A stretch of 64,000 bases of DNA from Chamaecrista fasciculata (lineage: Eukaryota; Streptophyta; Magnoliopsida; Fabales; Fabaceae), in assembly GCA_003254925.1 (NCBI GenBank), contig QANZ01014758.1, positions 1 to 64,000 on the forward strand, given 5' to 3'. Within the stretch, counting starts at the first letter, position 1. The number at the start of each line of letters is the position of its first letter. The position numbers were made by a program, and so were the translations under genes. The notes under the pieces were generated by a model. The model was not told the DNA's origin, made no database searches, and saw only the letters and a program-made list of their open reading frames with translations. Positions 49,152 to 58,412 of this stretch are shown one piece after another.

Positions 49152-52100
49152 GAGTACACCACGGGCCAGATCAGGTCTACAAGAGCTCCAATACTCCACT
49201 TAGTGGCAAAACCAGGTACACAGTGATTAAATAGAGATGCTAGTGAACAACTAAACACGCATAAAAAAATGTGTCAACATGTTTGTGTAGCTCTACCACG
49301 GTTTTAATTTTTTTCCAAACACAAGCTATAACAAAAAAAAATCAGAAAATTGTAAGAAAAAAAATAAACAAATAAAAGTAATCATTTGAAGTTTCAAAAC
49401 TCCTCCAAACATCTTCAGTTTAAGAATAACATAAAAAATAAAATAAAATAACAAGTGCATGGGCCAGTCAAGACCCTAGTATGCTTCTATGAGTTGGTGT
49501 ACCTGTTTCAAACGCTCCAGATTGCTACCATCTTCCCCATATACAGACCCAATGGCATCATCAGGAACAACGATTTCCACAGTTGTATCATTCACAATGG
49601 CAGTTTTGCTTCCACTGCAGACAAAAGAAAAAAAATTCAATAATAAGAACCAACTGTCTATGGTGCACCATTCTAAAATCCTAATGATTTATTTTCCACC
49701 ACTTAGAAACTGCGTTGTCATAGGATACAAGCCTACAACTTCACTCAAAAGCCAGGGTTTCAAATCAGATAAACAATCAAGAAAAGGCCAATGTAAAATC
49801 AAGCATTAGATGCTCGTCAAGTAAAATGGTCTGCCATCTGACAACACTGTATAAAGACACAACTTCACTGAAAATGCTTGAATACCAAAATATGGTACAC
49901 TTGGTATTACAGGATAAGTTAAAAAAGGATAGAATCTTAGAGTGCAGGCAAACCCAGTTGACAAGATAGAAACAATCCAATTTCACAGAATCTGACATGG
50001 TTAAAAGTGGTATTTATGCCACAAACATCAACATCAATCATTCAAAGCCCAAATAACAATGTTCCACTATATATATAGAATTTGTTATTCTAAGAAGGCC
50101 CTTAGTTCATCATATGCTTATTTCTGCATAGCATTAACTCTAATGCACTGGTTTGCTTATCACCAACCTGCCAGGTTCTAAGCCACCTTTTAGAGAAGTT
50201 GATCTCCTGCCAACATCATTAATGCCTCTGGAAACTGCCTGAAATAAAAAATTATTTGGTAAGGAAAAAATTGTAAAGCCAAACCAGCCAGCACAGAGAA
50301 AAATTTACCGGTGGTGTCCACAGTCCTGGCAAAGGACTATCTAAACTACGAGAATGTCCAAGATAATCTATGCTTTGAGACGAAATATGTTTATTCATAG
50401 TATGAGAAATCCCAATAGTTGGTTGGCCTCCAAGAGAAACAGAATCCCCGAGTCTCCCATAAGGACTGGTATCGCATGATACAGAAATGTTCCTAATTCC
50501 TGCACTATTCTGTGTACTGGCAAAAAGGTTATCTCGCAGTCTACTAGTTGCATTATACAAAGCATCTTGAACATTTGAAAAGTCTCCTGATATCTGAGGG
50601 GAAATAAACAACAAATATATAATAAATGAGTAGCTGCTTGGACATCCAAATCAAATGATACACATTTTACATCTTTCATAGGATATGAATTTTATTTATC
50701 CAATCGTTGAATTATAAGTAATTATCAAATTGATCTTTCCAGTCAAACTTGAAAGAAACTGAACAAAAAGTATGTAATCAAATAATTTACTATGTTTGAA
50801 AGGAAATCTTTATTTGTAGGATGATCCATTATCATGACACAAGCCTTAAATCCAACCATAGATTTATCGCAAACTCATCCGAATAAAAAGTGATCTGATA
50901 GAGTAAGACCAATTTTAATTTAAACCAGTACAATAATACCAAACTAGTTACTGCAATAAGCACTTATTTCCTCTACTTAACGGTCTTGATCAGAAAGGAC
51001 TCCAAGCTTGTATGGTGGGATTTTATTGGAAGTACCAATAGTGTTTTTAGGAAAAAAAAAATCACCTAACTCAATATAAGTCAGGAGAAGCAACTTCGAC
51101 TCTCTAGGCAATCAGTCACCTCAAAGCAAAAGTCCTAATCACAAGAAGACTCACGTTCACTTTTTATTTTCAGGGCATACTCACATAAAGTCAGCAAGAA
51201 GCAAAAAATGGAATTACATGTACAAGTATAGTGACGATCATAGTTATCAAATCGGGACTCAAATCGTGAATCGTTAAGCTAATTTTTGAATCGTGAATCG
51301 TGAATTGTATCGAACCGTAGGATTCAAGAACACAATGAAAAATAGATTGAAGTATATTATATCAATGAAGAAAAATTATATAAGTCTCGCATAAAGTCAA
51401 AAATGACAAATCATAATAAAAAAGAACTCACAAGTCATAATTTATAACTCATAACTAACAAAACAAAGTTGAATTTATTATCTCCTAGTCCTATTCATCT
51501 AGATTAGCATCACTACCACCACTAGTATCATCGTTGTCTTCATCTAACATGACTATTCCATCATCTTCTTCCTCTTCATTACCCCCTTCATCATCTCCAA
51601 TGTTTTGTTCACTAGTATCTTGAATTTGAATGCCTTTTTTTTAAAACTCATAAGCTGTGACTCTGAAATTATGCTATGCTTTTATTGCTTTAGTGTTCTA
51701 ACGTTTTTTTTTCGGTAATCAGCCCTGTTAATAACATTGCAGCCTTTGTTTAACTATACTCTTCCAAATTGTTGGAATCGTTCGATTCGCAGTTCCAACG
51801 CGAATGGTAGGATTCCAACAAGTATCGCACTGATTCAGGGCATCAAAGGGTTGATTCAACGATATGTATCGTTTTGATGCCGAATCGAATCGCAGGATTC
51901 GAATCACGAATTGTAGGATACTAATAACTATTGTGACGATATTTATAGAAATAGCTATAGAGGAGGCATAAATCTTAAAAACGATATCGAATTCCACAAA
52001 ATAAAGGTTTGAGATTTTTGCAGTAAAACAAAGGTGTAGCTGGCATCAGAAAGGAAGTACAATAAATTATGAGAAAATTTATTTACTTCACAGGGAAAAT

Positions 52101-54547
52101 TATTTCTGAGTTGCAAGACATATATAGAATGAAATTAAAAGAAAAAAGGGCATTCTTTAGCATCCTTTATTGTCAAATCAAACAAAAATTAATATCCACA
52201 CCTGTACCACTTGATCATTATCCGATGCACATTTTGGGACCTGGTCAGTCCCAATTATTCGTATGAAAGCCCCAGTTGCCTTCCGCATTTCTGAGACTAT
52301 TGCTCCTCCTTTTCCTAACAAACAACCAACTTGGTTTGACGGGACTATGATTCGTGCAGTAACAGGTGCCCCCAATCCTGGGTCTAGACCATTCTTGATA
52401 CCAGCCTCAACAGCCTTAGAGAAAACAAGGACAACAGCCTTCTGTGCTGGGGAATATCTTGATTCAGGACTCTGCAGAAAATCAACCCATGATCAAAAGA
52501 AAAATAAATCAACAAGTAATAATAGCAAGACATAAAACTAGAAAGTAAAAGGAACAAGATAAGGTTCACAAACCTCTGAAGCAGTAATAGTAATTAATCT
52601 ATCCTCACACTCGGCAACTAAAGGACCTACACTTATAGTAGCCCCCGAGTCATTCTCAAGAGCTTTAATAACACTGCCGCCCTTTCCAATAATACAGCCA
52701 ATCCTATCATTGTTGCAAAGAATTCTGAACATAACTTCTCGATGGAGTGCTTTTGAATCCAGGCTTGCGACCCTGTTAAAATCAGCCGATAAAGAATGAA
52801 TTTCTGTGTCGTAGTTGTTAGTGCCCCTAAAGACAGTAGATGGAGCAGAGTTCCTCTGGAGATTTACATGCAGATCTGTCAAAGTATCACGAGGAACAAC
52901 TGACGTTTCATGCTGAACCACCTCATGAGGTTTGCTACCCATCATCTTTGTTCTATCAGCAGGAGAACAATCTTGAAGGCGTCGCGAGACAGCAACAAGT
53001 GCTTTTCTCACAGATGACACATTTCCTTCAATCTGCCACAACATTGTGAGAGTGTAAAAATAACATCCTTTTTGACAACATAAATAAATTGAATCCCAGT
53101 GTTAGGATTATGAATATAGTTAGGAGGATATATCTATTATTATATTTCTGATTTATAGGGATTAGTTAGGATCCCTAATGTTAAGGGGAAGAGTTTTCCC
53201 TTAAAAAAAAATCCCAACAGTGGTATCAGAGCCTGGTTCGATCCAGGGACCTGTGGGTTATGGGCCCACCACGCTTCCGCTGCAAGGATGTTACCATATT
53301 TACTTGCCCTTTGATAAGTGAGTCGGAAAATGTTGCCAATTCTAAGCAAGGAAGTCATGTTTTTTACATTTTACCTACCATATAAGGATAGAGAAGCTCA
53401 AACTTTTGACTTCTAATCATTTCCAGATCAGACAACAAACCATAATTAGACCCACCAGAATTTTTCCTGATCTATATTAGGCCTCAGAAGATGCAGAAAG
53501 AGATCCTTCTAATAGAAATATTCTGAGGTAATAAGATTGTCTATATAAAGTAAACTTTGCCAAAAGTTAACGATACTGTAAAAGATGGAACATATTTTAA
53601 AAGCCACTTCCAGGTTCAATTCACATTTATATTCAAGCTACTGCTCCTAGGGGTGTGCAGCGGTTGGGTTCGGCGGATTCGGGTGGGTGAGCGGGTTGAT
53701 ATAATAAGTAGCGGGTTAGACTTTTACAACCCGAACCCAACCGTCAACCCATACAACCCCAAACATGAAAATAAAAACTTCAGAGATCATATTACAATAG
53801 CAAACAGTACTACAATCTATCTGTAGCCACATCTTGAACCAACAATTCCTTTTAAGTGCCAAAACTGTAATTGACTCTGTTAAAGTAATTTATTCGCAAT
53901 TAGTTAGCTAGTTCATATCAGATATGGTTTTGCAGCTTGTATAAAAAGAACTGAACCTTAATCAATTCGTCGGATGAGAGGAGGTAATCTGGTACACACT
54001 CGCGCAAAGCCATAATTTTACACCCAGTATCCTTCCTAATCTTCTCCACTACCCTCCCTCCCTTTCCGATGACCGACCCAACCTGTGCAGTATCGGCGAG
54101 TAGCCTGCAAGATACAAAGCCATCCACAACATCAATGCCATCACTCTCCGCCGCAACATCAAGAACCCTCTCGAACACCTTCAACAGCGCTTCCTGCGCC
54201 TTCGACACCTCGACGCCGCCGTCGTCCGAATCATCACCGCCGCCGTTGCCGCCATTCTGCTCGGCGGCGAGGAAAATCTTGCCGGTGATAGCAGCCGGCG
54301 CAATCACCACGACGATACGGTCCGTGGCATCTAGCGGCGCATCCTCGATTCGGATCTTGGCTCCGGTGACTTGCTGGAGGTTTTTGATGACGGCGCCGGA
54401 TTTTCCGATGACGCCGCCGATCCGAGAAGCGTGACAGAGCATGCGGAAAGCGACGTGACCCGGAGGAACACTGAGAGGTGGAAGATTAGGCTTCGAGTTC
54501 GAACGCTTGATAGATCCGTTTGCGTAATACGGGTTCGGGTCGGCCAT
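48032..54547 (-). CDS. Five-KH-domain RNA-binding protein (HEN4/At4g18375-like)
   Basis: Poly(C)-binding-type KH protein, likely nuclear; Arabidopsis HEN4 works in AGAMOUS pre-mRNA processing. Seven exons (minus strand): 53957-54547, 52574-53032, 52202-52471, 50309-50593, 50168-50238, 49503-49614, 48032-48166; 1923 nt, 640 residues. GXXG loops: KH1 VIGKSGAVIK, KH2 VIGKGGRVVE, KH3 IIGKGGSVIK, KH4 LLGKGGAIVS; KH5 is degenerate (SVYGEDGSNLERLKQ) with the C-terminal strand ASVIVHEPQPGEKDRKIVI. A Ser/Gly/Asn-rich linker separates KH4 and KH5. The ATG at 54547 (MADPNPYYANGS) fits the family start. The introns carry at least four repeat insertions (48746-49182, 51239-51932, 53100-53283, 53648-53760), but exons are intact. 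Confidence 0.93.
48746..49182. mobile_element. 437-bp insertion with hAT-like left end in KH intron 6
   Basis: The left end TAGGGGTGCACACGGGCTGGG is hAT-like. The insert is bounded by a perfect 10-bp direct repeat GAGCTCCAAT (48736-48745 and 49183-49192). It contains GC-rich CCGACC/GGTCGG motifs at the left, an AT-rich middle and a (TAAA)n array at 49101-49150. The right end (ACGGGCCAGATCAGGTCTACAA) does not mirror the left end, so the class is uncertain. Confidence 0.6.
49101..49150. repeat. (TAAA)n microsatellite
   Basis: About 12 TAAA units, preceded by a short (TA)n tract, inside the insertion in KH intron 6. Confidence 0.95.
51239..51932 (-). mobile_element. hAT-type element remnant with transposase C-terminus, in KH intron 3
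   Basis: 694 bp flanked by a perfect 8-bp duplication GTGACGAT (51231-51238 and 51933-51940), with ends CATAGTTAT and the complement AATAGTTAT. The arms carry several copies of AATCGTGAATCG/CGATTCG-like motifs. On the minus strand, at about 51500-51630, an acidic reading ends with GGSDANLDE and a stop, like the C-terminus of plant hAT transposases. Most of the transposase is gone, so it is a deletion derivative that could only move with help from elsewhere. Confidence 0.78.
53100..53219 (+). mobile_element. Short LTR (TRIM-like) in KH intron 1
   Basis: About 120 bp beginning TGTTAGGATT and ending ATCCCAACA (inverted ends), followed after one G by TGGTATCAGAGC, the primer-binding site of retrotransposons primed by initiator tRNA-Met. 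LTRs this short are typical of TRIM elements. No second LTR is found downstream in the intron. Confidence 0.72.
53221..53283 (-). pseudogene. Initiator tRNA-Met-derived sequence with encoded CCA
   Basis: On the minus strand the 63 nt read as plant initiator tRNA-Met from the D-arm to the 3' end: GCAGCGGAAGCGTGGTGGG, anticodon CAT in GGGCCCATAACCC, variable region AGGTCC, a T arm and an acceptor end CTCTGATA followed by CCA. The first 11 or so bases, including half of the A box, are missing, so it should not be transcribed by Pol III. The T stem differs from the standard tRNA but still pairs (CCTGG/CCAGG). Nuclear tRNA genes do not encode CCA, so it came from a mature tRNA. The comparison uses my memory of the plant tRNA. 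Confidence 0.75.
53648..53760. mobile_element. hAT-like terminus fragment in KH intron 1
   Basis: TAGGGGTGTGCAGCGGTTGGG followed by GGGTTCGG/GCGGGTT motifs and inverted CCCGAACCCAACCG (about 53731). It is the same style of terminus as at 6128 and 48746. The right end is not clear, so this may be a truncated copy. Confidence 0.5.
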
Positions 54548-54632
54548 TTTGGGTCGAAATTGCAGTGTAAGATTAAGATATCTCCTTTTTTTCTGTGGAG
54601 GAGAGAGAAAGATGGTTCACATAATCTACTCC

Positions 54633-54639
54633 TATATAT
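54633..54639 (-). promoter_or_regulatory. TATA box of the KH gene
   Basis: TATATAT on the minus strand about 90 nt upstream of the start codon at 54547. Confidence 0.45.
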
Positions 54640-57600
54640 GTCTCTCCTATTCACACGCTACATAAAATTATTATAAATATCTCTCTATTGATGTTTTTTC
54701 CTTTTTATTTTTTTCTCGGGAGATTATTTTTGCTCTCTCCACTAGTATAGTAGTTGCAGAAGGAGGGAGGAAGAAATTTTTAGAGAGAGACGGCGGCGCA
54801 CTAGGAAGTTCGAATGCTAAAGTACGCGGATGAAGATGCAGTGGGTGCGTAGACTGCGCCTACATTTGTGATTTTTTTTAATGGAAAGCTGCAGAGTGTT
54901 TGTGGATTCGGGCTTTACAATGGTTTTATTGGGGGAGTTTGTAACTTATCTTTTCAACTTAAAATCGTGGGCTTTGACCAAAAAAAAAATACTTAAACTC
55001 TTAGGAAAGTATGAAGTTTTTCCCAATTATTAGGGAAGGGTTTTATCTTCGCTATTTTGTAGTTTTTTCCCGAATCTACAAGTTGAACTCAAGATTGAAG
55101 AGGAAAGCGACACTGAAGATTGATCTCTCAGAGAGGGATATGGGGTGTGTTGCCTCTTGTGTATCTTCTAAGTTTTTTGTTTATTTGTTCGTAGATCTGA
55201 TTGTATAGGAGATCTTGATCTTGATCTTTCTCTTTCTTTGGTGTGTTGCCTAAGATTTTATTTTCATCTCCTGTATTGATAATGATTTTCTAGGGAGTTG
55301 AAGACTGTTTAGATTATCTGATCCCTTCGTGGACTCCCATTTTCTCTCATTTTTAGCTATGTAGAACGAGTGTTTATGTATCTCTCATGGCTTGGCGTAA
55401 TTTGACCAAAAAGAAAAAGTTTTGAGTATTTTGAGATCAGATTTCTATGTTTTGAAAAGTTGCAATTTAGAAACTGAGATGTGTTTCGTTAGCAAAAAGA
55501 AGTTCTAGTGGATTATTTTTCGTCAAAATAATAAGCTAAAACTACAAAAAAAAAAAAAAAAAAAAAAACTCCATCAACTCTTTTTGTTTGTTGCATTTTG
55601 ATTCTTCTGGTGAAGAGACTTAAACACATAAAGAAAACTTGTGTGGGATTGAAATGTAGATTTTCCTTTTCCATCTTATCTTCATTTTTGCATTTTTTTT
55701 GTTTTTTATTTTATATGTTTTATTATTTTAATTATCTCTTTTTTATTTTTTTTCTCTTATTTATTACTTAATCTTTTTTTATTCTTATTTATTTTTTATC
55801 TTTATTTTTATTTGATGGAGCCCGAGGACCATTTTACCGAAAAGATAAAATTTTTGGACTATATTATAATTAAGGTACTAGATTGGAAGGAATTTTGTGA
55901 TAACGAGAAGAATTATGATTTGACAAAATTCAAGAGATTTACAATTATACTCAACTTTTTTTTCAATAGCTAGAGTCGAAGTTGTCAAAAATTGTCTATT
56001 TTTGCGTCAAAGTCTCTCTCTCATGAAAACAAGGAGTTAAATGTATAGAAAATTAATAGTTAAAGTCTTAAAATTATATTTTTAGCCCAAATTATGGTTA
56101 AATTTTAGATGGAGGGCTCTCTTCTGCTAACAGAGCAAATCACAGCCCCTAAATTGTAACTTTTCAAATCATAGGGACCCAATTTAAAAATATACAAACC
56201 ACAGACACCTTTTCCACCTTCTAAAATCTTTTTTCTTTTTGAAGTTTTACTTAGGGATTCTATTTATAAGATTTTAAATTACTTTTTACATTGAACCATA
56301 ATTAGAATATGCATAAACGTGACAAGATATTTGGTATGAAGTTTGACCATAAATGTATTATTAAATGTATTTTAATATATATAATATTTAAGATTTTATT
56401 TTTATAATTATATCTGGATAAATAAAAAGTGCAAAACATTTTTTTTATTTTAGTTGATTATTTGAAATGGACAAGAACTCAATAGTCAGGGATGAGAAAA
56501 GAGATTTTGGAAGGATAACAAATAAATGGAGATTATAAACTGACCAAAAGATGTTCAAGCTTTTTAAATTGACCAATTTACACATCCCTTTCTCAAGACA
56601 GTATTGCAGACAATAACTATGCAGTATACACAATTCCTTCGTTTGATGACGAAGAAAAAGATGTTGCAGGATCATTTTTTTGGGTCAAATCAATATGATC
56701 ATTTAACTTTAAAAGTTTGAAGAGGCATATTGATATAGAAATCTTGAAAACTTGCAAAACTCTTGCTATTTTTTATGGATAATAAATAAAACATTTCCCT
56801 TGTTATTCTATTTTTGGCTAGCCAAATATCATGAAAAATAATTTACCGAAAAATATTTTGGTGCCAGAGTGAGTAAGCTGAACTCTCATGAGGAGAGAAC
56901 AGTCATCAATACAATAAAATGATAAATATGATTTCATTTTGATGTCTGATGCTGTATAATTTATTAATTAGTATCAAATTCTTTAATTTTTTTAGTGACT
57001 TTTCTTGTTCCTTTATTTTTTATTGACAAATGAAAAAGCTTTTAAAAGTTGGCAACAATAATGTGCTATTGAATTTTTCAATCAAAAACAAGGTTTCGAA
57101 TTATGTTTTTTATCTAGGAACAAAAAACAAGGGCATAAATTCATCCTGAAAAATGAAAATAAGGTAATGGTAATAGAACCTGTATATGATTAAGCATGCA
57201 ATATATTCTTCTTATGAATAGAATTTCTCATGGACCAAATGAAACAAGAAATACAATGCACTGAGAACACTGCATCTCCATGATACTTGAGAATGAAGTA
57301 ACTATTACACTCTGCTTTAGTCCTTATATTGCATGGATACTCCACTCCTTCAAATCTACAGTTGGTCAAAGCTATAGCAACTATGCTTAAGATACCCTAA
57401 TATCTCAGCAGGGGAGTTAGAATCAAACAAGTTGCCAATTTCCCAGATTTTATGATGCTTCCAAGTAGTCTGATACTAAAATCTTCAAAAGCTGTACAGA
57501 AAATTGATGTTGGCTCTGATGATACAAATATTGCATGTAGAATTTAAGGCACGAGTGCCTCATCAATTGGAAGATCCAGCAGTGAAGAACGATGCCCAGA

Positions 57601-57777
57601 ACCTACAAAAACCAGAAACAAGAGGCTTTCAGAATCCTCCATGTGCTTTATGATAATTTGATTGAAATTCAATACGAAAAGGAAAAAGAACAAACAGAAG
57701 GAAAGAGTTACGTTTATTAACCAAAAATAACTCTGAATATTTTTGTAACTGAACACCACATAAATATTTTTATTAGA

Positions 57778-58194
57778 AAATTTAATGGCAAGCCATCTAA
57801 AGTACTTTAGTTTTGTACTAGGCAGAAACATCACTCAATTATTAAACACTAGTAAACATTTTGATAGAGCAGTCCTCAAGGTCCCTGTGGACACTTGTAA
57901 ACACTTTAGATGTGGACAAAACTAAAGTACTTGTAAACACTTGTAAACTTGCCATTAAATTATTATTCCATATGGACAAAGTGTTTTGAAATTATTATTA
58001 AAAACTTGAAAACTTGTACAAAAACACTTGGCAAAATGAATTTACAAGTTTTATACCTAAAATTAAATTATTATTAAACACTTGTAAACATGGAATAATA
58101 ATAAAGTACATTTTTCAAGATTCAGAAATATAAAAAATTTTAGGTATAAAACTTGTAAATTCATTCTGCTAGTGTTTTTATACTAGGCAGAAAC
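57778..58194. repeat. Nested inverted repeats bounded by a 14-bp direct repeat
   Basis: Arms AAAACACTTGGCAAAATGAA... at 58021-58063 and their complement at 58138-58179 match over about 42 bases with few changes. A second pair is AATTTAATGGCAAG (57778-57791) with CTTGCCATTAAATT (57948-57961), continued by AAGTACTTTAGTTTTGT versus ACAAAACTAAAGTACTT. TACTAGGCAGAAAC occurs at 57816-57829 and 58181-58194 in direct orientation. It is non-coding. Confidence 0.7.
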
Positions 58195-58412
58195 TATGAG
58201 TAGTTTGTACTATGAAAATTTAGAATTGGCATTTGTAATTCACCCCACATCACGGGTATTTTGTAATATTGCAAAACCTCAAGGGAGATCTATGCAATTC
58301 ACTCAATTTGAATTCATCATTTGCCAGAAAAACATGTAGTACATCTCAAATGAGAACTTACCTACAAAATCTAAAGAATTTGCAAGCCTATAACATTATG
58401 TACAGTAAGACT

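Larger units (their letters stand above)
54548..58412. other. Intergenic region upstream of the KH gene and downstream of EXECUTER
   Basis: KH promoter at 54548 to about 54900, then AT-rich DNA with pyrimidine runs (55690-55810) and a poly-A tract (55541-55567). No gene is seen at 55000-57500. A nested inverted-repeat cluster occupies 57778-58194. Confidence 0.5.

Noticed and set aside
53221..53283. Functional initiator tRNA-Met gene
   Set aside because: It lacks the 5' part of the acceptor stem and half the A box, and carries an encoded CCA, so it is a processed copy and not a working gene.
53140..53358. 72-codon minus-strand open frame over the LTR/tRNA unit
   Set aside because: It reads through LTR, primer-binding site and tRNA-derived sequence; these explain the composition better than a protein.
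57544..57834. Minus-strand open frame ending GHRSSLLDLPIDEALVP after an AG acceptor
   Set aside because: It lies downstream of the EXECUTER stop codon (58413), needs a different phase from the preceding exon and shows no family resemblance; at most a 3' UTR exon or chance.
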